Shown here one piece after another: positions 8,759 to 16,548 of a DNA stretch of 34,974 bases. The DNA lies in NCBI GenBank assembly GCA_030430455.1, contig JAUIJB010000042.1, forward strand, positions 1 through 34,974, read 5' to 3'. This stretch comes from Verrucomicrobiia bacterium. GTDB taxonomy: Bacteria; Verrucomicrobiota; Verrucomicrobiia; Verrucomicrobiales; Akkermansiaceae. Numbering within the stretch: position 1 is the first letter of the stretch; each line of letters begins with the position of its first letter. The notes under the pieces are model-generated. The model ran no database searches, was not told the DNA's origin, and saw nothing but the letters and a program-made list of their open reading frames with translations. The translations under genes and the position numbers were made by a program.

Positions 8759-10806
8759 TGCGCACCTCCCTGCCGCCCCTGCTGGCGATCCTCGCGTCGG
8801 CCGCCCTCCTCGGCGGCTGCCGCGACGCGGACGAGCGGTCGTTCCACGACGGCGCCGCCGAGCGCGAAGCCTTCGAGAAGCGCTACAACCGTGAGGTGCT
8901 GCAGAAGCTCGAGGGCGAGCGCGAGGCCCTCGAGGAGGGGCTCGCCGGCGAGCTCGGGGACAAGGAGCGGCAGGAGAAGCGGGATGAGCTCGACAGGGTC
9001 CTGCGGCGGCTCGAGCGGCCGGCCTTCTTCGAGCGGCTCGAGGAGTCCGACCTGCCTGCCGACCTCGAGTGGGTGACCAACCTCGACGACCCGGACATCG
9101 GCTCGCCCGACGCCATCAAGGGCGGCACGCTGCACGGCGCGCTGCCCGGATTCTCCTTCCCGCGCTCGATCCGGGCGGTGGGGAAGGAGGCCAACAACTC
9201 GTTCCGCAGCTACCACCTGGACGACGTCGAGATGGCCCTCACCGGCATTCACCCGAACACGCGGAACATCATCCCGGCCCTGGCCGACCGCTGGGCCGTG
9301 GCCGCGGACGGCCAGTCGGTCTACTTCCACATCGACGACGAGGCCCGCTGGTCCGACGGGCGCGAGGTCACCTCGGGTGACTTCCTGATGACGATGTACA
9401 TCTACCTGTCGGACTACCTCACCCCGGCCTTCTACCGCAACTACTACGGCGAGCAGTACTGGGGGATCGCCAGCTACGGGCCGGACCACCTTTGCGTCCG
9501 GCTCGCGTTCCCCAAGCCGATCGCGCCCTACTTCGCAAGCATCGCGCCGTTCCAGGAGCACTTCTACCGCGAGTTCGGCCCCGACTTCGAGGAGCGCTAC
9601 AACTGGCGGGTGCGGCCGACCACCGGCGCCTACGTGATCCGCGAGGAGGACGTGGTGAAGGGGCGCTCGATCTCGCAGACCCGCGTCGAGGACTGGTGGG
9701 CGCGGGACCGCAAGTATTACCGGAACCGCTTCAACCCCGACCGGATCGAGTACAAGCTGATCCAGGACGAGAACAAGATGTTCCAGATGTTCCTGCTGGG
9801 CGACATCGACCTGATCCGGGTCGGCGAGGCGAAGCGCTGGTACGAGGACCTCGAGCATGAGAACGTCTTCGACGGCTACATCGAGCGCGCCGAGTTCTAC
9901 AACGTCTACCCGCGGCCGTCGTACGGGCTGTACTTCAACCTGACCCGGCCCGGGCTGGACGACCGGGACGTGCGGATCGGGCTGCAGCACGCGACGAACT
10001 GGGAGAAGGTGATCGAGGTCGAGTTCCGCGGCGACATGGAGCGCCTCAACCTGCTCAACGACGGCTACGCGGGGGTTTCCGACCCCAGCCTGAGGACCCG
10101 CCCGTTCTCGGTGGGCAAGGCGCGCGAGGCCTTCGCCCGCGCCGGCTTCGACCGCGAGGGGCCCGACGGGATCCTGCGCAACGCCGCCGGCGAGCGGCTG
10201 AGCTTCGAGCTGAACTACTCGAAGGGGCCGGTCAACGACCGCATCGTGTCGAAGCTCAAGGAGGAGGCCCGCCGCGCCGGGGTGGAATACCGGCTCGACG
10301 GGATGGACGGGTCCGCGTCGTTCCAGAAGAACCTCAAGAAGGAGCACGAGGTCACCTTCATGGGCTGGGGGACGGGCCAGGCGATGATCCCCGACTTCTA
10401 CCAGCAGTTCCACTCCAAGGAGGCGTACCAGGAGGACGGCAAGACCGTGCGGCCGATGACCAACAACATCTCGGTCTTCGCCGACCAGGAGGTGGACCCG
10501 ATCCTCGAGCGCAATCGCAACGCGCGCAGCATGGAGGAGGTGATCGAGACCAGCCGCGAGCTCGAGCGCATCTTCCACGAGCGCGCGGTGTGGGTGCCGG
10601 CCTTCAAGTCGACGAGCTACCGCGTCGCCTACTGGCGCTGGGTCGGCTGGCCGGAGGACTTCAACGTGATGATGAGCGACCTGCCGACGATGCAGCACGT
10701 CCACTGGATCGACGTCGAAAGGAAGAAGGAGACGCTCGAGGCGATGCGCCGTGGCGAGGCCTTCGAGGAGCAGAACCTGGTCTTCGACCAATTTCGCGAG
10801 GAATGA
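8755..10806 (+). CDS. Extracellular solute-binding lipoprotein, family 5 (peptide binding, YejA-like)
   Basis: This is the substrate-capture component of the operon's peptide importer. The N-terminus is a lipoprotein signal ending in LLGGC, with Cys22 as the lipid-modified residue. Residues about 33-98 are highly charged and heptad-like (Glu/Arg/Leu-rich), predicting a long coiled coil or helical stalk before the binding domain. The SBP_bac_5 domain starts near 105; recognisable parts are GGTLHGALPG, a DGQSVYFHIDDEARWSDGRE segment (about 190) and the C-terminal VWVPAFKSTSYRVAYWRW. At 683 residues it exceeds the usual 500-620, mainly because of the stalk. ATG 8755 overlaps the yejE stop (ATGA); ATG 8758 is an equivalent alternative. 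The stop overlaps the next ATG at 10803. Confidence 0.92.
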   Translation: MMRTSLPPLLAILASAALLGGCRDADERSFHDGAAEREAFEKRYNREVLQKLEGEREALEEGLAGELGDKERQEKRDELDRVLRRLERPAFFERLEESDLPADLEWVTNLDDPDIGSPDAIKGGTLHGALPGFSFPRSIRAVGKEANNSFRSYHLDDVEMALTGIHPNTRNIIPALADRWAVAADGQSVYFHIDDEARWSDGREVTSGDFLMTMYIYLSDYLTPAFYRNYYGEQYWGIASYGPDHLCVRLAFPKPIAPYFASIAPFQEHFYREFGPDFEERYNWRVRPTTGAYVIREEDVVKGRSISQTRVEDWWARDRKYYRNRFNPDRIEYKLIQDENKMFQMFLLGDIDLIRVGEAKRWYEDLEHENVFDGYIERAEFYNVYPRPSYGLYFNLTRPGLDDRDVRIGLQHATNWEKVIEVEFRGDMERLNLLNDGYAGVSDPSLRTRPFSVGKAREAFARAGFDREGPDGILRNAAGERLSFELNYSKGPVNDRIVSKLKEEARRAGVEYRLDGMDGSASFQKNLKKEHEVTFMGWGTGQAMIPDFYQQFHSKEAYQEDGKTVRPMTNNISVFADQEVDPILERNRNARSMEEVIETSRELERIFHERAVWVPAFKSTSYRVAYWRWVGWPEDFNVMMSDLPTMQHVHWIDVERKKETLEAMRRGEAFEEQNLVFDQFREE

Positions 10807-11789
10807 GCGACAACATCCTCGAGCTCCGCCGTCTGGTCACCGCCTTCGACACCGAGGGCGGGCTGCTGCGCGCCGTCGACGAGGTGTCCTTCGACGTCCG
10901 CAAGGGCAGGACGCTGGGGATCGTCGGCGAGTCGGGCTGCGGCAAGAGCGTGACGGCGATGTCGATCGTGCGCCTGCTGCCGCAGCCGGCCGGGAACATC
11001 CTCGGCGGCGAGGTCCGCTTCAAGGGGCGCGACCTGGCGGCGCTCAAGCCCGGCGAGATGCGCCGCGTGCGCGGCGACGAGATCGGGGTGATCTTCCAGG
11101 AGCCGATGACCGCGCTGAACCCGGTGCACCGCATCGGCCGCCAGTTGAGCGAGTGCTTCCTGCAGCACCGCCGGATGAGCAAGCGCGAGGCGTGGAGGGA
11201 GTCGATCGAGATGCTCCGCCTGGTGCGGATCCCCGCGCCGGAGCTGCGCGCGGGCGATTTCCCGCACCAGCTCTCGGGCGGCATGCGCCAGCGGGTGGTG
11301 ATCGCCATGGCGCTGGCCTGCCGGCCCGACCTGGTGATCGCCGACGAGCCGACCACGGCGCTGGACGTCACCGTGCAGGCGCAGATCCTCGACCTGATCA
11401 AGGGCCTGCAGGCCGAGCTCGGGATGTCGATGATCCTGATCACCCACGACCTCGGCGTGATCGCCGAGAACTGCGACGACGTGGTCGTGATGTATGCCGG
11501 CCGGGTGGTCGAGCGGGCGCCGGTCCGCGAGTTGTTCGCCAACCCGCGGCACGCCTACACCAAGGGGCTGCTGGCCTCGATCCCGCGGCTCGAGACGCCG
11601 TCGAAGACCGTCCTGCCGGTGATTCCCGGGATGGTGGCGGGGCTGGCCGACCTGGTGCCGGGCTGCCGCTTCTGCCAGCGGATGGGGCGCGAGGGCGCGA
11701 CCCTCCGCGAGCGACCGGTGGTGAGGGAAGTCGGGCCCGACCACTGGGTCGAGGACTGCCCGGCCTGTGCGGAAGGGGGGGCGCGATGA
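10803..11789 (+). CDS. Peptide ABC transporter ATP-binding protein, OppD type
   Basis: This is one of the two cytoplasmic ATPase subunits that power the importer. The 328-residue product has Walker A GESGCGKS at 42-49, a Q-loop FQEPMTALNP at 98-107, the ABC signature LSGGMRQR at 157-164, Walker B LVIADEP at 177-183 and the H-loop His at 215. The C-terminal oligopeptide-transporter extension (about 250-320) includes PGCRFCQR and a late DCPAC. The ATG overlaps the stop of the binding-protein gene (ATGA at 10803-10806), and its own stop overlaps the next ATG. In enterobacterial yej loci both ATPase halves are fused in YejF; here they are separate, as in opp and dpp operons. Confidence 0.94.
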   Translation: MSDNILELRRLVTAFDTEGGLLRAVDEVSFDVRKGRTLGIVGESGCGKSVTAMSIVRLLPQPAGNILGGEVRFKGRDLAALKPGEMRRVRGDEIGVIFQEPMTALNPVHRIGRQLSECFLQHRRMSKREAWRESIEMLRLVRIPAPELRAGDFPHQLSGGMRQRVVIAMALACRPDLVIADEPTTALDVTVQAQILDLIKGLQAELGMSMILITHDLGVIAENCDDVVVMYAGRVVERAPVRELFANPRHAYTKGLLASIPRLETPSKTVLPVIPGMVAGLADLVPGCRFCQRMGREGATLRERPVVREVGPDHWVEDCPACAEGGAR

Positions 11790-12802
11790 GCAAGCTGCTG
11801 AAGGTCGACGACCTCAAGGTGCACTTTCCCGTCCGCGGCGGGGTGCTGCGGCGGCGGATCGGCTCGGTCCGGGCGGTCGACGGCGTCTCGCTGGACATCG
11901 CGCCGGGCGAGACGCTGGGCCTGGTCGGCGAGTCCGGCTGCGGCAAGTCGACGCTCGGCAAGGCGATCGTCCGGCTGGTGAAGCCGACGGCGGGCCGCGT
12001 CGAGTTCGACGGCCGCGACCTCACGCGGATGACCCAGGCGCGCCTGCGGCCGCTGCGGCGCGAGGTGCAGATGGTGTTCCAGGACCCGGTCGAGTCGCTC
12101 AACGCGCGGCTCAGCGTGCGCGAGGTGATCGAGGAGCCGCTGATCATCCACGGCATCGGCTCGCGGGCGGAGCGGCGCCGCAAGGTGGCCGAGCTGCTCG
12201 ACCGCGTCGGCCTGCCGGCCTCGGGCGCCGAGCGCTACCCCTTCGAGTTCTCGGGTGGTCAGCGCCAGCGGATCGGGATCGCGCGGGCGATCGCGCTCGA
12301 GCCGAAGCTCGTGGTCTGCGACGAGCCGGTCTCCGCGCTGGATGTCTCGGTCCAGTCGCAGGTGCTCAACCTGCTGCTGGAGCTGCAGCGGGAACTGGGA
12401 CTGTCGTATTTGTTCATCGCGCACGACCTCGCCGTGGTGAAGCACATCTCCGACCGGGTGGCGGTGATGTACCTCGGCAAGCTGGTCGAGATGGCCGGGG
12501 CCGAGACGATCTACCGCGAGCCGAAGCACGCCTACACGCGGGCCCTGCTCGACGCCATCCCGGAGCCGGACCCCACCCGCGAGGTGCGCCGCGAGTTGCT
12601 CGAGGGCGACGTGCCCTCGCCGATCGACCCGCCGAAGGGGAGCGCCTTCGGCCACCGGCTCGGCCATCCGCGCTACGACGAGACCATCGGCATGGACCTC
12701 GCGATGCGCGAGATCGGTCCCGGCCACTGGGTCTCGGCGGATCCGTGCTGCCTCGCGGCGGAGGACTACGCGCGGGTTGCGGACGCGAAAGCGGCGGAAT
12801 GA
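11786..12802 (+). CDS. Peptide ABC transporter ATP-binding protein, OppF type
   Basis: This is the second ATPase subunit and the last gene of the importer operon. The 338-residue product has Walker A GESGCGKS at 48-55, Q-loop FQDPVESLNARL at 98-109, signature FSGGQRQR at 155-162, Walker B LVVCDEP at 175-181 and H-loop His213. The N-terminal segment before Walker A (VHFPVRGGVLRRRIGSVRAV) is characteristic of OppF/DppF. A C-terminal oligopeptide extension follows with a PSPIDPP element near 275-281, but the usual Cys cluster of this tail is reduced to a single Cys pair near the end (DPCC). The ATG overlaps the oppD-type stop (ATGA at 11786-11789). No clear terminator hairpin is visible in the 61 bases before the next gene. 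Confidence 0.94.
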   Translation: MSKLLKVDDLKVHFPVRGGVLRRRIGSVRAVDGVSLDIAPGETLGLVGESGCGKSTLGKAIVRLVKPTAGRVEFDGRDLTRMTQARLRPLRREVQMVFQDPVESLNARLSVREVIEEPLIIHGIGSRAERRRKVAELLDRVGLPASGAERYPFEFSGGQRQRIGIARAIALEPKLVVCDEPVSALDVSVQSQVLNLLLELQRELGLSYLFIAHDLAVVKHISDRVAVMYLGKLVEMAGAETIYREPKHAYTRALLDAIPEPDPTREVRRELLEGDVPSPIDPPKGSAFGHRLGHPRYDETIGMDLAMREIGPGHWVSADPCCLAAEDYARVADAKAAE

Positions 12803-12863
12803 ACGGCCCTCCGGCTGCTGTCCCCTTGACCCGGGCCCTTGCTTCTGGCCTGATGTTAGTTGC

Positions 12864-14267
12864 ATGGCGAAGGGTTTGTTGTTTCTGCTCGGGCTGCTGC
12901 TCGGATTCGTGGTCGGCGGGCGCCTCGCCTCGGTGCCGGTCTCCGAGGCCGCGCGGGAGGCGATGGCCGAGGCCGAGGCGGAGCAGCAGGCCGCCGCCGA
13001 CCCCGAACGCCCGCAGGCCCGCAAGGAAGCCGGTCCGCCGAGGTTCTGGCGCCGGGGTGAAAGGCACCGGGCGCATCACGGGATGCTGAGGCTCTCGACC
13101 GGCGACGCCCGCGAGGACCTCGATGCCCTGCTGGCGGTCTTCGGGGAGCTGCGGGATTCCACCGAGATCAACCCGATGGAGCTCATCCGGCGCTGCGCGC
13201 TGATGAGCATGCTGCGCGAGGGCGAGGCGGTCGACCTGCTCGAGCAGCTGTCCGACAAGGCCGGCGAGGACGGCGCCGAGCGCGAGATGCTGATCCTCTC
13301 GGGCGCGATCGTCTTCGCGCGGCTGTGCGAGCTGAACGGCCCCAGGGCGATGCAGCTCGTCGCCGACGGCGAGCTCGACGAGCTGGTCGACGAGGGCGAC
13401 CTCGGCGCGGTCGCGGCGATGGGGATGAACGCGTGGGTGGCCTCGGACCCGGAGGGCGCGCGGCGCTGGTTCGAGGGCCTGGTGGCCGACATGGACCAGC
13501 TGGCCGCCGTCGACGGGGTCGAGCAGGACATGACCGGGATGCTGAGCCTGCTGAAGATCGAGGAGCTGCGGAAGGCCTACTTCGACGGCATGGTCGAGGT
13601 GGACCCGTTCGGCGTCGAGCAGCGGGTGGCCGGGCTCGAGCACGAGGAGGTGCGCGACGTGATGGCGGAGGAGGTGATGCGCTCGCTGGTCGACAGCGCG
13701 GGAACCGTCGAGGAGCTGCGCGACGTGCTCGGCCGGGAGGTCACCGACGGCCAGGTGCGCTTCGAGGCGGTGCAGAAGATGGCCCAGCTGGACACCCGGG
13801 CCGCGGCGGAGTGGGTCGGCGACCAGGCGGCGTCGGAGGAGCGTGACCGGGAGGTCATCGAGGTGGCCGAGAAACTGATGGGCGAGGACCTCGACTCGGG
13901 GGTCGAGTGGTACCTCGAGCAGCGACTGATTTCCCCCGAGAGCGAGCAGGCACGGTGCTCGCGGATCGTCCAACGGATCGCGGCGGTGGACCCGGAGCGG
14001 GCCGCTCGCTGGGCGACGAGCCGGCCGGAGGGGCCGCTGCGCGATGCGGCGGAGGTGGCGATGGCCTGGCACGGGGTGAACTACGGCGACTGGGACGCCG
14101 GCATGGCCTGGTTGGCGGAGGTCGGCTCCAGTGCGCTGCGCGACGAGGCGCTGGGTGAGATGTTCCGCAATGGCTGGGACCGGGAGGCCGGCGCGCTCCG
14201 TCCGGAGGTGGTCGCGGCCGCCGAGGCGGCCGGCTTCGGCGGCGCCGCCGAAGCCTACCAACCCTGA
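12864..14267 (+). CDS. Membrane-anchored helical-repeat protein, verrucomicrobial type, unknown function
   Basis: I recognise the architecture but no function. The 467-residue product starts with one N-terminal membrane helix (about 4-22, GLLFLLGLLLGFVVGG) that would anchor it with the rest outside the cytoplasm. Positions 23-72 are a charged, Ala/Glu-rich linker. From about 80 it is all-helical with degenerate units around motifs such as WVASDPEGARRWFEGL (191-206), LDTRAAAEWVGDQ (309-321), VDPERAARWATSRPEGPLRD (375-394) and GDWDAGMAWLAEV (408-420). This W/A-x-x-x-DPE-A-x-x-W pattern is typical of large paralogous families in Verrucomicrobia and suggests HEAT-like solenoids. ATG 12864 fits the membrane segment directly. 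It follows the importer operon by 61 bases and could be read through from it. Confidence 0.8.
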   Translation: MAKGLLFLLGLLLGFVVGGRLASVPVSEAAREAMAEAEAEQQAAADPERPQARKEAGPPRFWRRGERHRAHHGMLRLSTGDAREDLDALLAVFGELRDSTEINPMELIRRCALMSMLREGEAVDLLEQLSDKAGEDGAEREMLILSGAIVFARLCELNGPRAMQLVADGELDELVDEGDLGAVAAMGMNAWVASDPEGARRWFEGLVADMDQLAAVDGVEQDMTGMLSLLKIEELRKAYFDGMVEVDPFGVEQRVAGLEHEEVRDVMAEEVMRSLVDSAGTVEELRDVLGREVTDGQVRFEAVQKMAQLDTRAAAEWVGDQAASEERDREVIEVAEKLMGEDLDSGVEWYLEQRLISPESEQARCSRIVQRIAAVDPERAARWATSRPEGPLRDAAEVAMAWHGVNYGDWDAGMAWLAEVGSSALRDEALGEMFRNGWDREAGALRPEVVAAAEAAGFGGAAEAYQP

Positions 14268-14380
14268 ACCCGGCGGCCCTCGCTGCCGGCCGGGCCGGTG
14301 CCGGGTCTCCCCGGCCCCTCCCGGGTCTCCGGGTCCCCGCTTGGCAAGCCCCGGGCCGTGTGGTTCGCTGGGCTCCAGCG

Positions 14381-15295
14381 ATGCGCTGCTTTTATTCCTC
14401 CGAGCTCGAGCTGGAGCTGCCCAAGGGACACCCGTTCCCGATGGACAAGTTCCGCCTGTCCAAGGACATGCTGCTGGAGAGCCGGGTCCTGCGTCCCGAG
14501 GAGGTGATCGAGGTGCGCGCGGCCGACCCGCACGTCCTCAAGGCGGTGCACGACCCGGCCTACCTGGCGAAGATCTACCACGGCCAGCTCGACCGGAAGG
14601 AGCAGATCAAGCTCGGCCTGCCGGTGACGCCGAAGCTCTACACGCGCAGTGCCACGGAGGTCGAGGCCACCCGGCGGACCTGCCTGGCGGCGCTCGAGGA
14701 AGGCGTCGCGGTGTGCCTCGCCGGGGGCACCCACCACGCCTTCCGCGGGCACGGCGAGGGCTACTGCGTGTTCAACGACATCGCCATCGCGATCCGCGAC
14801 CTGCAGGTCCGCCAGCCGGGCATCCGGGTGATGGTGGTCGACACCGACGCCCACCAGGGCAACGGCACCGCCGACCTGCTGGCCGACGACCCGCGGGTGT
14901 TCACCTACTCGATCCACGTCGGGCGCAACTATCCGACGCAGAAGGTGAAGGGATCGATGGACGTGGAGACCGTCCGCTACGTCGAGGGCGGGATGTACCT
15001 CAGGCAGTTGTTCCAGACGCTGGCCGCTGCGCTCGACACCTTCGCCCCGGACCTGGTCATCTGGATCGCCGGGGCCGACAACCACAGCAACGACCGCTTC
15101 GGCCAGATGCACCTGTCGGTGCGGGACCTGCAGCGGCGCGACGACGTCCTGCTCGGCTGCTTCATCCGCAACCGGGTGCCGGTGGCGGTGCTCTACGGCG
15201 GGGGCTACAACCGCCAGGTCGAGTTCACCGCCAAGCTGCACCGCAACACCGTGGCCACGGCCAAGCGCCTCGCCGCGGAGATCCGGGGAATCTGA
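14381..15295 (+). CDS. Histone deacetylase superfamily protein (class II-like acetoin utilisation / deacetylase fold)
   Basis: This is a zinc-dependent arginase-fold amidohydrolase of the HDAC superfamily. Bacterial members deacetylate acetylated lysines, polyamines or small amides; the substrate here is unknown. The 304-residue protein has the active-site twin histidines in GGTHHAF (His118, His119), then GYCVFNDIAIA (128-137), metal ligands Asp156 and His158 in DTDAHQGNGT, the third metal Asp233 in AGADNH and a GGGYN (273-277) carrying the transition-state Tyr276. All key residues are present, so it should be active. Family length is normal. ATG 14381 is preferred over the upstream in-frame start at 14360 because the fold starts there. 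The stop overlaps the ATG of the downstream phosphorylase (TGATG at 15293-15297), indicating co-translation. Confidence 0.92.
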   Translation: MRCFYSSELELELPKGHPFPMDKFRLSKDMLLESRVLRPEEVIEVRAADPHVLKAVHDPAYLAKIYHGQLDRKEQIKLGLPVTPKLYTRSATEVEATRRTCLAALEEGVAVCLAGGTHHAFRGHGEGYCVFNDIAIAIRDLQVRQPGIRVMVVDTDAHQGNGTADLLADDPRVFTYSIHVGRNYPTQKVKGSMDVETVRYVEGGMYLRQLFQTLAAALDTFAPDLVIWIAGADNHSNDRFGQMHLSVRDLQRRDDVLLGCFIRNRVPVAVLYGGGYNRQVEFTAKLHRNTVATAKRLAAEIRGI

Positions 15296-16038
15296 TGGCG
15301 ACGGAGGACATGGTCGGCCTGGTGCTGGGATCGGGGCTCGGGCCGCTGGCGGACCGGCTCGAGGAGGTCGCCACCATTCCCTTCGCCGAGGCCGGGCTGC
15401 CGTCGTCGGGCGTGCCCGGCCACGACGGCGCCTTCCTGCGCGGCAGGCTGGCGGGGCGCCGGGTGCTGGTCATGCGCGGCCGGGTCCACCTCTACGAGGG
15501 CCACGACGCGGCGACCGTGACCGCGGGGGTCCGCTGGATGCACGGCGAGGGGGTCGCGACACTGGTGCTGACGAATGCCGCGGGCGGGCTCGTCCCGGAG
15601 CGGCCGCCGGGGAGCTGGATGATGATCCGCGACCACCTGAACCTGACGGGCACCTCGCCGCTGGAGGGCGGTGCGCGCTTCGTCGACCTGAGCGAGGTCT
15701 ACGACCGCGGCCTTCGCGCCGCGATCCACGCCGCGGCCGGCCGCCGGGGCGTGGAGCTCCCCGAGGGGGTCTATGCCGGGCTACGAGGTCCGCAGTACGA
15801 AACTCCCGCCGAGGTGCGCATGCTGCGGACGCTGGGTGCCGACGCGGTGGGCATGAGCACGGTGCTCGAGGCGATCCAGGCGAAGGCGCTGGGGATGCGC
15901 GTGGCCGGCCTGTCCTGCCTGACCAACTGGGCCGCCGGGATGGAGGGGGCGACGCTCGACCACGACGAGGTGATGGAGCGGGGGAGGCGCGCCGCGGACG
16001 AGATGGTCGGGGTGCTCGAGGAGTGGCTCGGCGGTTGA
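15295..16038 (+). CDS. Purine nucleoside phosphorylase, trimeric class I type
   Basis: It cleaves purine (deoxy)nucleosides with phosphate to free base and (deoxy)ribose-1-phosphate in purine salvage. The 247-residue protein shows GSGLG at 12-16 (phosphate loop), GRVHLYEGH at 62-70, TNAAGG at 93-98, GPQYETPAEVR at 165-175, a GMSTVLEA (186-193) with the base-binding Glu192, and SCLTNWAAG (207-215) whose Asn211 matches the Asn that selects 6-oxopurines (guanine, hypoxanthine) in trimeric PNPs. It is shorter than most members (about 270) because the N-terminus begins just before the phosphate loop. A methylthioadenosine phosphorylase assignment is less likely given Asn211. It overlaps the HDAC-family gene by one base. 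Confidence 0.9.
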   Translation: MATEDMVGLVLGSGLGPLADRLEEVATIPFAEAGLPSSGVPGHDGAFLRGRLAGRRVLVMRGRVHLYEGHDAATVTAGVRWMHGEGVATLVLTNAAGGLVPERPPGSWMMIRDHLNLTGTSPLEGGARFVDLSEVYDRGLRAAIHAAAGRRGVELPEGVYAGLRGPQYETPAEVRMLRTLGADAVGMSTVLEAIQAKALGMRVAGLSCLTNWAAGMEGATLDHDEVMERGRRAADEMVGVLEEWLGG

Positions 16039-16048
16039 GGCCCGCCGC

Positions 16049-16450
16049 TCAGTTCGCGGCCTTGGCGCGCGAGGGAAGGAAGGGCCGGACGAAGGTTTCC
16101 TCGAAGTCGAAGACGTCCTCGAAGTCCTCGATGTGGTCGTTGTCCTGGCGGCCGAACATCTGCTCGTCGATCAGCTGGAAGACCATCTCGCCGACGTGGC
16201 GGGTCTCCTTCAGGCCCCACTCGGCCATCAGGGTGCCGGCCATCGGGCCGAACTCCTGCAGCGCGAGGTCGCGGAAGCCCTCGAGCAGCTCGGGGCCGCT
16301 GACGTGGCGCGGCTGGCCCTGGTTCTTCTCGGCGGCGCGCTTGAGGGTGAAGTCGAGGGCGTCCTTGAGGAAGAAGTAGGCGTGGGGCTCGAAACGGCGG
16401 TCGTGCCGGAGGATGTTTTCGACGGCGGTCTCGAACTGCGCGGCCTGCAT
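16049..16450 (-). CDS. Minf_1886 family conserved protein
   Basis: This is a 133-residue cytoplasmic protein of a family, known as Minf_1886, that is conserved in Verrucomicrobia and Planctomycetes and has no known function. Visible family features are an N-terminal FETAVENILRHDRRFEPHAY segment, FLKDALDFTLKRA (27-39), HVSGPELLEGFRDLALQEFG (49-68), then WGLKETRHVGEMVFQLID and an acidic DFEDVFDFEETF near the C-terminus. No catalytic motif is obvious. The start at 16450 matches the usual family start; upstream in-frame residues are Arg-rich and unlike the family. A possible promoter (TTGACC, 17 bases, CAGAGT) lies only 7 bases before the ATG. Its stop is 10 bases from that of the convergent phosphorylase gene. 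Confidence 0.88.
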   Translation of the reverse strand: MQAAQFETAVENILRHDRRFEPHAYFFLKDALDFTLKRAAEKNQGQPRHVSGPELLEGFRDLALQEFGPMAGTLMAEWGLKETRHVGEMVFQLIDEQMFGRQDNDHIEDFEDVFDFEETFVRPFLPSRAKAAN

Positions 16451-16457
16451 GCGGCGG

Positions 16458-16486
16458 ACTCTGCCCCGGGATCGGCCACAGGTCAA
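16458..16486 (-). promoter_or_regulatory. Candidate sigma-70-type promoter very close to a start codon
   Basis: On the minus strand, TTGACC (16486-16481) and CAGAGT (16463-16458) are separated by 17 bases. The ATG of the Minf_1886 gene follows 7 bases after the -10 hexamer. If used, the transcript would begin at or within a base or two of the start codon. The -35 matches 5 of 6 consensus bases, the -10 only 3 of 6. Confidence 0.35.
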
Positions 16487-16548
16487 AACCTGTTGGGATG
16501 GGGGCTGGGCGGGGGGCGGGGGCCTGACGGGGCGACCGCGAGGGAGGG

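Noticed and set aside
8749..10791. A 680-codon minus-strand frame opposite the binding-protein gene
   Set aside because: Composition (Val, Leu, Arg, His-rich) is that of a shadow frame, and the plus strand encodes a clear family 5 binding protein.
12414..14261. A 615-codon minus-strand open frame opposite the helical-repeat gene
   Set aside because: It is rich in Arg, Leu, His and Pro without known motifs and overlaps two well-supported plus-strand genes (OppF-type and helical-repeat). In GC-rich DNA such antisense frames are expected.
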